Source: Bradyrhizobium iriomotense
GTDB taxonomy: Bacteria; Pseudomonadota; Alphaproteobacteria; Rhizobiales; Xanthobacteraceae
Reading direction: 5' to 3'
Length of the DNA stretch: 64,000 bases
Assembly (NCBI RefSeq): GCF_018130765.1
Contig: NZ_JAFCJZ010000028.1
Location: forward strand, 1 to 64,000
Part shown: positions 18,310-25,772 of the stretch, piece after piece
Layout of the letters: the number at the start of each line of letters is the position of its first letter
How positions within the stretch are numbered: position 1 is the first letter of the stretch
Made by a program: the position numbers and the translations under genes
Notes under the pieces: model-generated
Seen by the model: only the letters and a program-made list of their open reading frames with translations
Databases searched by the model: none
What the model was told of the DNA's origin: nothing

Positions 18310-19227
18310 ATGCTGGACTTCAGGTCGATCGAGACGTTCCTCTGGGTTGTGAAGCTCGGCAGCTTTCGCGGCGCTGCACAACGGCTCAATACCACCCAGC
18401 CGGCGATCTCCCAGCGCATCGCCCAGCTCGAGCGCGAGATGGGCGTGAAGCTTCTGAACCGCGATCATCGCGTCGCTTCGCCGACGCCGAGCGGACGGCA
18501 GATGATGGTCTATGCGGAGAAGCTGATCGGCCTGCGCGCGCAGATGATGGCGGAGATCGGCGACCGCTCGGCCATGCGCGGCGTGATGCGGCTCGGCGTC
18601 GCCGAGACCATCGTGCACACCTGGCTGCCGCGCCTCGTGAAGAGCGTGAACGAGCTCTATCCAAACCTGTCGCTGGAGATCGAGGTCGACATCACGCCGA
18701 ACCTCACCGCGCGCTTGCTCGCGCAGGAGATCGAGCTCGCCTTCGTGGTGGGGCCGCTGTCGGCCTCCGGCGTGCACAACCGCGTGCTCGCCGACTACCC
18801 GATCGGATTCCTCGCAAGTCCCTCGCTCGGACTCGGCAAGGGCCCGGTCACGCCGGCGGAGCTCGCGCGGTTTCCGATCATCACCTTCCCGCGCAAGACC
18901 AAGCCCTATGAAGTTGTGCGCGAGGTGTTCGACCGGCCGGAGCTGCCACCGATCCGACTGCATGCGTCCGCTTCGCTGGCGACCGTCATCCACATGGCGG
19001 TCGAAGGACTCGGCATCGCCGTGATCCCCGATGCCATCGTCGAGAACGAACTGGCCGACGGGCGGCTGCAACTGCTCGACACCGATCTCGCGATCGCACC
19101 GTTGACGTTCACGGCAAGCTGGCTCGCCTCACCCGACGTCGTGGCGGTGGAGCGCGTCGCCGAGCTTGCATGTCAGATTGCGCAGAGCAGCCTCGCGGTT
19201 GACGCGCCCGCGCTGGCGCGTCATTGA
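18310..19227 (+). CDS. LysR family transcriptional regulator
   Basis: 305 residues. The N-terminal winged helix (MLDFRSIETFLWVVKLGSFRGAAQRLNTTQPAISQRIAQLE, residues 1-41) is canonical. The C-terminal periplasmic-binding-like effector domain (about 90-290) has RGVMRLGVAETIVHTWLPRL at its start. It sits between the DUF1445 gene and the amidohydrolase-dehydrogenase genes and most likely controls one or both. The effector is unknown. A repeat element directly follows its stop. Confidence 0.94.
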   Translation: MLDFRSIETFLWVVKLGSFRGAAQRLNTTQPAISQRIAQLEREMGVKLLNRDHRVASPTPSGRQMMVYAEKLIGLRAQMMAEIGDRSAMRGVMRLGVAETIVHTWLPRLVKSVNELYPNLSLEIEVDITPNLTARLLAQEIELAFVVGPLSASGVHNRVLADYPIGFLASPSLGLGKGPVTPAELARFPIITFPRKTKPYEVVREVFDRPELPPIRLHASASLATVIHMAVEGLGIAVIPDAIVENELADGRLQLLDTDLAIAPLTFTASWLASPDVVAVERVAELACQIAQSSLAVDAPALARH

Positions 19228-19249
19228 AAAAGGCGCCGGATTTTCTATC

Positions 19250-19354
19250 GTCATTCCGGGGCGATGCGAGGGGACCGCGCAAAGCGCGGCCCCGGCAGCA
19301 TCGAACCCGGAATCTCGAGATTCCGGGTTCGCCCTACGGGCGCCCCGGAATGAC
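19250..19354. repeat. Palindromic repeat, GTCATTCCGGGGC family (copy 1)
   Basis: The outer ends GTCATTCCGGGGCG and CGCCCCGGAATGAC are inverted. An internal palindrome is centred on ATCTCGAGAT, and there are GCGCAAAGCGC and GCCCTACGGGC hairpins. It is similar in ends and centre to the element at 25650-25748. Confidence 0.8.
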
Positions 19355-19375
19355 AGCGATCAATGGAAGAGACGC

Positions 19376-20626
19376 ATGAGCCGAGCCGCCACCAATCTGC
19401 AAATCGATTCCGCCCGCCTGTGGGGCTCCATCCATGAGACCGCGCAGTTCGGCGGAACGGCCAAGGGCGGCGTGCGGCGGCTGACGCTGAGCGCCGAGGA
19501 CAAGCAGGTGCGCGATTGGTTCCGCAAGGCCTGCGAGGACGCCGGCCTCGAGGTACATGTCGATGCGCTCGGATCACAGTTCGGATTGCGCAAGGGCCGT
19601 GACATGTCGAAGCTGCCTGTCGGCATCGGCTCACATCTCGACACCCAGCCGACCGGCGGCAAGTATGACGGCATTCTGGGAACGCTCGGCGCGCTGGAGG
19701 TGATCCGCACGCTGAACGACGCCGGCATCGAGACAGAGGCCCCGATCTGCGTCGTCAACTGGACCAACGAGGAAGGCTCGCGCTTCGCGCCGGCGATGAT
19801 GGCCTCCGCCGCCTATGTCGGCGATTTCACCACGGACGACATTCTGTCGCGCAAGGATATCGAGGGCACGACCGTCGGCCAGGCGCTCGACAGCATTGGC
19901 TATCGCGGCGACAAGCCGGTCGGTTTCCAGAAGCTCGGCTGCTTCGTCGAGCTGCATATCGAGCAGGGCCCGATCCTGGAAGCCGAGGGCAAGACCATCG
20001 GTGTGGTCGATTCCGGCCAGGGCGTGCTCTGGTACGACGGCAAGATTTCCGGCTTCGAGAGCCATGCGGGTTCGACCCCGATGCCGCTGCGGCGCGATGC
20101 GCTGGCCACGCTCTCCGAGATCGTGCTGGCGATGGAGGCCATTGCGAAAAAGCATGGCCCGAACGCAGTCGGCACAATTGGCGAAGCCGTGATCGCAAAC
20201 CCCTCGCGCAACGTCATTCCCGGCGAGATCGCCTTCACCATGGACTGCCGCAGTGCCGATGGCGCCATCATGGATGCGCTCGACCGCGATCTGCGCGCCG
20301 CCATTGCCGAGATCGCCGCGCGCCGCAAGGTCGAGGTCAAGATTGACCTCGTCTGGCGCAAGCCGCCGACGCATTTCGATCCGAAGCTGATCGCGGCGGT
20401 CGAGAACGCGGCAAAGACGCTCGGCTATTCCTCCCGCCGCATCACCTCCGGCGCAGGCCATGATGCCTGCAATCTCAACACCGTCATGCCGGCAGCGATG
20501 GTGTTCGTGCCCTGCAAGGACGGCATCAGCCACAACGAGTTGGAGGACGCCACGCAGCCCGACTGCGCCGCGGGCACCAACGTGCTGATGCACACCGTGC
20601 TGGCGATTGCCGGCGTCGCATCCTGA
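19376..20626 (+). CDS. Zn-dependent M20 amidohydrolase (N-carbamoyl-amino-acid hydrolase / allantoate amidohydrolase family)
   Basis: 416 residues from ATG 19376 (GAAGAGACGC upstream). Metal and catalytic motifs are intact: GSHLDTQPTGGKYDGILG, NWTNEEGSRF, FVELHIEQGPILE, GQA/SHAGSTPM and GAGHDAC with a final ISHNELE. The family hydrolyses N-carbamoyl amino acids, ureidopropionate or allantoate. The next two genes are dehydrogenases, and the second belongs to the family that holds ureidoglycolate dehydrogenase. That resembles an allantoate route but falls short of proving it. It is first gene of a compact three-gene run (12-base gap to the next). Confidence 0.9.
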   Translation: MSRAATNLQIDSARLWGSIHETAQFGGTAKGGVRRLTLSAEDKQVRDWFRKACEDAGLEVHVDALGSQFGLRKGRDMSKLPVGIGSHLDTQPTGGKYDGILGTLGALEVIRTLNDAGIETEAPICVVNWTNEEGSRFAPAMMASAAYVGDFTTDDILSRKDIEGTTVGQALDSIGYRGDKPVGFQKLGCFVELHIEQGPILEAEGKTIGVVDSGQGVLWYDGKISGFESHAGSTPMPLRRDALATLSEIVLAMEAIAKKHGPNAVGTIGEAVIANPSRNVIPGEIAFTMDCRSADGAIMDALDRDLRAAIAEIAARRKVEVKIDLVWRKPPTHFDPKLIAAVENAAKTLGYSSRRITSGAGHDACNLNTVMPAAMVFVPCKDGISHNELEDATQPDCAAGTNVLMHTVLAIAGVAS

Positions 20627-20638
20627 CCGGAGAGAACC

Positions 20639-21550
20639 ATGCGCGGAGTTTTCGTCGACGCCAACGAAGCCCTCGCCGTGATCATGGAGCGGCTGGAGAA
20701 GCCCGGCGATCCCAAGATGCGGATCCACCGGGACCCTGATATCAAGCCCGAGCAATATCCTGAGATCCTCGACGGCGCCGAGATCGCGATCGTCGACCAC
20801 ACTGCGCTGCCGACCGAGGTCGCGAAGAAGTGCACCGGCCTGAAGCACGTCGTGTTCCTCGGCACCGGCGCGCGCAGCTACATGAACCCGGAGGAGCTCG
20901 CCGAGCTCGGCATCTCCGTGCACCTAATCAAGGGCTATGGCGACACCGCCGTGGCGGAATCCGCGATCGCGCTGATGTGGGCCTCGGCGCGCGTCATCGC
21001 GATGATGGACCGCGAGATGCGCGTCGGCAGCTGGCTGCGCGAGGACGGCATGCAGCTCACCGGCAAGACGCTCGGCCTGATCGGCTTCGGCGGTATCGCC
21101 GCGGAGGTCGCGCGCATCGCCACGGGCAGCGGCATGAAGGTGATCGCCTGGAACCGCTCGCCGAAGAGCTATCCCGGCGTCGAGTTCACCGATCTCGATA
21201 CGGTGCTGGCGAAGAGCGATGTCGTCTCGCTGCACCTGCTGCTCAATGACGAGACGCGCGGCATGATCACGCGCGAGAAGATTTTTGCGATGAAGCCCGG
21301 TGTCATCCTCATCAACACCGCCCGCGCCGCGGTCGTGGACGAGACCGCGATGATCGACGCGCTGAAGTCCGGCCATATCCGCCATGCCGGCCTCGACGTC
21401 TTCAACATCGAACCGCTGCCGGGCGACCATCCGCTGACGAAGCTGCCGAACGTGACGCTGTCGGCGCATTCGGCGTTCCGCACGCCGGAGGCCAGCGAGA
21501 ACCTGATTGAAGCGGCGTGGGTTCACTGCCGCCGGATCGTGAAGGGATAA
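20639..21550 (+). CDS. D-2-hydroxyacid dehydrogenase family NAD(P)-oxidoreductase
   Basis: 303 residues. Nucleotide-binding motif LGLIGFGGIAAEVARIA (about 142-158), followed by NRSP suggesting NADP preference. The catalytic Arg (NTARAAVVDE), Glu (DVFNIEPLPGDHPL) and His (LSAHSAFRTPEA) of the family are visible. It likely reduces or oxidises a 2-keto/2-hydroxy acid. Formate or phosphoglycerate specificity is not indicated. It lies between the M20 hydrolase and the Ldh2-type dehydrogenase with 11-12 base gaps, so probably one transcript. Confidence 0.92.
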   Translation: MRGVFVDANEALAVIMERLEKPGDPKMRIHRDPDIKPEQYPEILDGAEIAIVDHTALPTEVAKKCTGLKHVVFLGTGARSYMNPEELAELGISVHLIKGYGDTAVAESAIALMWASARVIAMMDREMRVGSWLREDGMQLTGKTLGLIGFGGIAAEVARIATGSGMKVIAWNRSPKSYPGVEFTDLDTVLAKSDVVSLHLLLNDETRGMITREKIFAMKPGVILINTARAAVVDETAMIDALKSGHIRHAGLDVFNIEPLPGDHPLTKLPNVTLSAHSAFRTPEASENLIEAAWVHCRRIVKG

Positions 21551-21561
21551 GAGCAACAACA

Positions 21562-22635
21562 ATGGCTGACTATCGCACCATCAAGGCCGAAGCGCTCACC
21601 AACGTCGTTCGCGCCATCGTCAAGGCCGGCGGCTCCTCGGACCGCGAGGCCGAGCTCGTCTCCATCAACCTCGTCGAGGCCAACCTTCGAGGACACGACT
21701 CGCACGGCGTTGGCATGATCCCGCGCTATGTCCAGAGCGTCACCAACGGCGGCCTCGCCGTGAACTCGCACGTCAAGATCGTGCTCGACACGGGGCCGCT
21801 GCTCACCCTCGACGGCCTCACCGGCTACGGCCAGGTGATCGGCCATGAAGCGATGGAGCTGGCTGCCGAGCGGGCCAAGAGCAACGGCGTGTGTCTGGTC
21901 GGCCTCTCCAACTCGCACCATATCGGCCGCATCGGCCACTGGGCCGAGCAGTGCATCGACCACGGGCTGGTCTCGATCCACTTCGTCAACGTGATCTCGC
22001 GCCCGATCGTGGCGCCCTGGGGCGGCAGCGATGCCCGCCACGGCACCAACCCGTTCTGCGTCGGCATCCCGCGCAGGGGCAAGGACCCGATCGTGCTCGA
22101 CTTCGCCACCAGCAGGATCGCGCAGGGCAAGACCCGCGTCGCCCACAACAAGGGCGTCGAGCTGGATCCCGGCACCATCATCGACAATGAAGGCAAGCCC
22201 ACGGTCAACCCGCGCTACACCGTGATTCCGCCGTACGGCGCCATCCTGCCGTTCGGCGAGCACAAGGGTTCGGGGCTCGCGCTCGTGTGCGAAATCCTCG
22301 GCGGCGCGCTCTCCGGCGGGCAGGTGGTCAAGGGCCCGTCCGACGGCAAGTACAACGTCATCAACGGCATGCTCTCGATCATCATCGACCCGGGCAAGCT
22401 CGGCACCGGCGAAAACCTCGCGCGCGAAGTCGAGAGCTTCGTCGCCTGGCACACCGGCTCACCGCCCGGCCCTGGTGTCGACAAGGTGCTGATCGCCGGC
22501 GATCCCGAGCGCGAGACCAAGAAGAAGCGCCTCGCCGAAGGCATTCCGGTCGATCCGACTACCTGGCAGGAGATTCTGGAGGCCGGGAAGAAGTTCGGGC
22601 TGGATCAGGCGACGATCGAGAAAATCGCGGGCTGA
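21562..22635 (+). CDS. Malate/L-lactate/ureidoglycolate dehydrogenase family protein (Ldh2)
   Basis: 357 residues from ATG 21562. The Ldh2 signature LRGHDSHGVGMIPRYV near residue 40-55 holds the catalytic His. The GLSNSHHIGRIGHW, PWGGSDARHGTNPFCVGIP and PPYGAILPFGEHKGSGLAL segments are typical. It is NAD(P)-dependent and oxidises an L-2-hydroxy acid; members act on malate, sulfolactate, ureidoglycolate and others. It ends the probable three-gene operon that begins with the M20 hydrolase. Confidence 0.92.
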   Translation: MADYRTIKAEALTNVVRAIVKAGGSSDREAELVSINLVEANLRGHDSHGVGMIPRYVQSVTNGGLAVNSHVKIVLDTGPLLTLDGLTGYGQVIGHEAMELAAERAKSNGVCLVGLSNSHHIGRIGHWAEQCIDHGLVSIHFVNVISRPIVAPWGGSDARHGTNPFCVGIPRRGKDPIVLDFATSRIAQGKTRVAHNKGVELDPGTIIDNEGKPTVNPRYTVIPPYGAILPFGEHKGSGLALVCEILGGALSGGQVVKGPSDGKYNVINGMLSIIIDPGKLGTGENLAREVESFVAWHTGSPPGPGVDKVLIAGDPERETKKKRLAEGIPVDPTTWQEILEAGKKFGLDQATIEKIAG

Positions 22636-22736
22636 AGCCATTGCCCAAATAGTTCCGGCCGAATGCACAATTGCGCAACGGGGGCTGGACTGCGGCGAAA
22701 CATCGGCTCGCCTGCGGGACGGATTTGAACCGGCCC

Positions 22737-22756
22737 GCGTTGTCTCGCGACAACGC
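22737..22756. promoter_or_regulatory. Perfect hairpin/palindrome upstream of SUFU-domain gene
   Basis: Arms GCGTTGTC and GACAACGC flank a TCGC loop. It sits 100 bases after the dehydrogenase stop and 36 bases before the next start. Without a T-run it is a weak terminator candidate; it could be an operator. Confidence 0.45.
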
Positions 22757-22791
22757 AGATGTCCCGGCACACATCCCCTCCCGAGGTTTAC

Positions 22792-23433
22792 ATGTTCTCC
22801 CGTCTTGCAAAGTTCATGTCCGGCACTGGTCAGGCGTCAGGCGCAGCCGACCTCTACCGGCAACGGCTCGCCATCTATGAGAGCGAGCTTGGCGAGCCCG
22901 AGCACAGCTTCACCGACAGCGCGGAGCGCCGCATCGATATTCACGCCTTTGGCCGCGATTTTGTGCCGGTGTGCGAAGAGGGATCTGACGAAGGCTACGT
23001 GCTTCTGACCAACGGCATGAGCGAGCAACGGATGCCGGGGGTGCTCGGGGACGCAAAGCCGCGTGCCGAGCTGATGTGGTATGTCCGCGAGCCGACAGAG
23101 GAGGTTTGCGCCAATCTGCGCTGGCTCGCCAATCTGCCGTTCATCGATACGACCTGGTTCGGCTTCGGCCATCGCGTCGCGCTGCCGTGGCCGCCGGTTG
23201 CAGGAACGGACTTCCAGACGTTCCTGTTTCTCACACCGATCATCGGCCCCGACAAGCAGATCGCCGAGGCGCTGGAGATCGCGGGCGATCCCGTGGAGAT
23301 TTTGACCGTGAACCTGATCTCGCATCAGGAGCTCGGGCTCATCAAGTCCAGGGGGCTCGACCCGTTTCTCGACCTGCTCGACGAGAACGATTATCCGCCG
23401 ATCTTCGATCCGGCGCGACGGTCTTACGTCTGA
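22792..23433 (+). CDS. Suppressor-of-fused (SUFU) domain protein
   Basis: 213 residues from ATG 22792 (CCCGAGG upstream; an ATG at 22759 is the alternative). The SUFU-like fold is suggested by RRIDIHAFGRDF, YVLLTNGMSEQRM, RAELMWYV, FIDTTWFGFGHRVALPWPP and FLFLTPIIGPDKQ. No signal peptide is seen. Bacterial SUFU proteins often act as immunity partners of polymorphic toxins or are of unknown role. No toxin gene is adjacent here. It is a stand-alone gene, convergent with the tartrate dehydrogenase. Confidence 0.8.
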   Translation: MFSRLAKFMSGTGQASGAADLYRQRLAIYESELGEPEHSFTDSAERRIDIHAFGRDFVPVCEEGSDEGYVLLTNGMSEQRMPGVLGDAKPRAELMWYVREPTEEVCANLRWLANLPFIDTTWFGFGHRVALPWPPVAGTDFQTFLFLTPIIGPDKQIAEALEIAGDPVEILTVNLISHQELGLIKSRGLDPFLDLLDENDYPPIFDPARRSYV

Positions 23434-23448
23434 GGCGTACGCCTCTTC

Positions 23449-23603
23449 CTTCTCCCCTTGTGGGAGAAGGTGGCGCGAAGCGCCGGATGAGGGGTTTTCT
23501 CGGCGAGCAATTCTGCGAATGATAGATCTGTCTCCGCGGAGACAGACCCCTCACCCGTCTCGCCGCTGCGCGGCGAGCCACCCTCTCCCGCAAGGGGAGA
23601 GGG
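23449..23603. repeat. Bipartite palindromic repeat between convergent genes
   Basis: Left unit CTTCTCCCCTTGTGGGAGAAG plus GGCGCGAAGCGCC, and right unit CGCCGCTGCGCGGCG plus CCCTCTCCCGCAAGGGGAGAGG, are arranged as inverted halves with GATGAGGGG and CCCCTCACC facing each other. A central hairpin CTGTCTCCGCGGAGACAG is also present. This is a well-known kind of rhizobial intergenic palindrome and may act as a bidirectional terminator. Confidence 0.75.
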
Positions 23604-23617
23604 AAAGATCGACCGCC

Positions 23618-24691
23618 TCAGTCCACCATATTCGCGACAGCCTTGCCGCAAGCCGTGGTGTCCGCGTTGCCGCCGAGGTCCTTGGTGCGGAGCGTGCGTT
23701 CGGCGAGCGTGCGCTCGATCGCCTCGACGATCGACTTGCCCGCTTCCTTCTCGCCGAGATGCTCGAGCATCATCGCTCCGGACCAGATCGCACCGATCGG
23801 GTTGGCGATGCCCTGGCCTGCGATGTCGGGCGCCGAGCCGTGCACCGGCTCGAACACCGAGGGGAAATCGCCTTCGGGATTGATGTTGCCGGACGGCGCG
23901 ATGCCGATCGTGCCCGTGCAGGCAGGGCCAAGATCGGAGAGGATGTCACCGAACAGGTTCGAGCCGACCACGACATCGAACCAGTCCGGATGCAGCACGA
24001 AGTTCGCCGTCAAGATGTCGATGTGGTACTTGTCCCACTTCACACCCGGAAACTTCTTGGCCATCGCCTCCACGCGCTCGTCCCAATAGGGCATGGTGAT
24101 GGAGATGCCGTTGGACTTGGTCGCCGAGGTCAGGTGCTTCTTCGGCCGCGACTGCGCCAGCTCGAACGCAAATTTCAGGATGCGATCGACGCCGGTGCGG
24201 GTCATCACCGTCTGCTGGGTGACGAACTCGCGGTCGGTGTCCGGGAACATGCGGCCGCCGACCGAAGAGTATTCGCCTTCGGTGTTCTCGCGCACCACCC
24301 AGAAATCGATGTCGCCGGGCTTGCGGCCCGCCAGCGGCGACGGCACGCCGGGCATCAGCCGCACCGGACGCAGGTTCACATACTGGTCGAACTCGCGGCG
24401 GAACTTGATCAGCGAGCCCCACAGCGAGACGTGATCCGGAATCTTCGCCGGCCAGCCGACCGCGCCGAAATAGATCGCGTCGTGCTTGCCGATCTTCTCC
24501 TTCCAGTCATCGGGCATCATCTGGCCGTGCTTCTCGTAGTAGTCATAGGACGAGAAGTCGAAATGGTCGAAATGCACGGAGACGCCATGCTTCTTCGCGG
24601 CCGCCTCGAGGACGCGCAGGCCTTCCGGCATCACTTCCTTGCCGATGCCGTCGCCGGGAATGACCGCGATCCGGTATTGTTTCTTGCTCAT
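23618..24691 (-). CDS. Tartrate dehydrogenase / decarboxylating D-malate dehydrogenase
   Basis: 357 residues from ATG 24691. It belongs to the isocitrate/isopropylmalate dehydrogenase superfamily: N-terminal IAVIPGDGIGKEVMPEG, substrate Arg cluster NLRPVRLMPGVPSPL, VRENTEGEYSS, metal-binding Asp residues in GSNLFGDILSDLG, and the adenine-binding GIAPSGNINPEGDFPSVFEPVHGSAPDIAG. The RLMPGVPSPL and GEYSSVGGR details fit the TDH/DmlA clade rather than LeuB. It should convert D-malate (or L-tartrate) to pyruvate or oxaloglycolate with NAD and a divalent metal. It is monocistronic, divergent from an SDR gene, with strong operator-like repeats upstream. Confidence 0.9.
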   Translation of the reverse strand: MSKKQYRIAVIPGDGIGKEVMPEGLRVLEAAAKKHGVSVHFDHFDFSSYDYYEKHGQMMPDDWKEKIGKHDAIYFGAVGWPAKIPDHVSLWGSLIKFRREFDQYVNLRPVRLMPGVPSPLAGRKPGDIDFWVVRENTEGEYSSVGGRMFPDTDREFVTQQTVMTRTGVDRILKFAFELAQSRPKKHLTSATKSNGISITMPYWDERVEAMAKKFPGVKWDKYHIDILTANFVLHPDWFDVVVGSNLFGDILSDLGPACTGTIGIAPSGNINPEGDFPSVFEPVHGSAPDIAGQGIANPIGAIWSGAMMLEHLGEKEAGKSIVEAIERTLAERTLRTKDLGGNADTTACGKAVANMVD

Positions 24692-24731
24692 CGAGAACGT
24701 CCTTGTTTGGTCCGGCAGCCGCCGTCTTTTT

Positions 24732-24792
24732 TGACCGCACTGCAATGGACCAAAGTCGGCGGCAGTGCAACGCTGCACTGCAATGTTGACCA
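24732..24792. promoter_or_regulatory. Operator-like repeat cluster upstream of tartrate dehydrogenase and SDR
   Basis: Direct repeats GCACTGCAATG lie at 24737-24747 and 24775-24785, 38 bases apart. A perfect hairpin GCAGTGCA (24762-24769)/TGCACTGC (24774-24781) overlaps the second copy. Each copy is followed by (TT)GACCA. The position between divergent starts suggests a regulator site; no regulator gene is adjacent. Confidence 0.6.
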
Positions 24793-24848
24793 TGGTGCAG
24801 CCGGGCGCCTACTGATTTCATCCTGTTCCCATCCTGCGAGTACTCCCC

Positions 24849-25625
24849 ATGGATCTGCATCTGCGCGGCAAGCGCGTCCTGATCACCGGCGCATCCAAGG
24901 GCATTGGCGCTGCCGCCGCCGAAGCGTTTGCCGAGGAAGGCGCGCATCTGCTGCTCGCCGCCCGTAGCGGCGACCAGCTCAAGGCGCTGGCGGATCGCCT
25001 ACGCGCCGCACATCAGATCGACGCCGCAACGAGCATTGTCGACCTGCGCAAGGAAGAGGATGTGGCGCGCCTCGCGAAAGAAGCTGCCGACATCGACGTC
25101 CTCGTCAACAACGCCGGCGACATCCCCGGCGGCTCGATCGACAAGATCGATGAGGCGGCCTGGCGGCACGCCTGGGAATTGAAGGTGTTCGGCTATATCA
25201 ACCTCACGCGGCATATCTACGCGCAGATGAAGGCCAGGGGCGGCGGCATCATCGTCAACGACATCGGCGCCGCCGGCGAGAAATTCGACGCCAACTACAT
25301 CTGCGGCAGCGCGGGCAATGCCGCGCTGATGGCTTTCACCCGCGCGCTCGGTGGCAAGAGCCTCGCCGACAACATCCGCGTGGTCGGGATCAATCCCGGC
25401 CCCGTCGGCACCGACCGCCACGTCACCCTGCTCAAGACGCGCGCAAAGCACCAGTTCGGCGACGAGAGCCGCTACAAGGAATTCCAGAAAAGCCTGCCGC
25501 TCGGCCGCCCCGCGCATGCGCGCGAGATCGGCGATCTCATGGCGTTCCTGGCGTCGGATCGCGCCGGCTATACCTCGGGCGTGATCTACACGGTGGACGG
25601 CGGCATCAGCGCTGGCTGGGGTTAA
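24849..25625 (+). CDS. SDR family oxidoreductase with atypical active site
   Basis: 258 residues. The cofactor motif VLITGASKGIGAAAAEAF (about 10-27) and NNAGD are classic. The usual Ser-Tyr-Lys triad is not: the expected YxxxK reads YICGS, so Ser replaces Lys, and the expected catalytic Ser region reads NDIGAAGEKFD, with no Ser. The C-terminus (GYTSGVIYTVDGGISAGWG) is normal for SDRs. It may bind NAD(P) yet use different chemistry or be non-catalytic. It is divergent from the tartrate dehydrogenase and upstream of a repeat element and an amidase. Confidence 0.87.
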   Translation: MDLHLRGKRVLITGASKGIGAAAAEAFAEEGAHLLLAARSGDQLKALADRLRAAHQIDAATSIVDLRKEEDVARLAKEAADIDVLVNNAGDIPGGSIDKIDEAAWRHAWELKVFGYINLTRHIYAQMKARGGGIIVNDIGAAGEKFDANYICGSAGNAALMAFTRALGGKSLADNIRVVGINPGPVGTDRHVTLLKTRAKHQFGDESRYKEFQKSLPLGRPAHAREIGDLMAFLASDRAGYTSGVIYTVDGGISAGWG

Positions 25626-25649
25626 TTGCTTCAGATTTTTTTAAACACC

Positions 25650-25748
25650 GTCGTTCCGGGGCGATGCAAAGCATCGAACAATGGTGCGCAATTGCGCACC
25701 TGAGAATCTCGAGATTCCAGGTTCGCCCTTCGGGCCCCCCGGAATGAC
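25650..25748. repeat. Palindromic repeat, GTCATTCCGGGGC family (copy 2)
   Basis: It shares outer ends (GTCGTTCCGGGGCGATGC and CCCCCCGGAATGAC) and the central GAATCTCGAGATTC with the element at 19250-19354. It additionally contains the 16-base palindrome GTGCGCAATTGCGCAC (25684-25699) found in the element at 4679-4844. Confidence 0.8.
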
Positions 25749-25772
25749 AATCAAGAGGTAGGAGTAAGATAG

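Noticed and set aside
20639..22635. A complete allantoin pathway
   Set aside because: The M20 and Ldh2 families only resemble AllC and AllD; no allantoinase or permease of that pathway is here.
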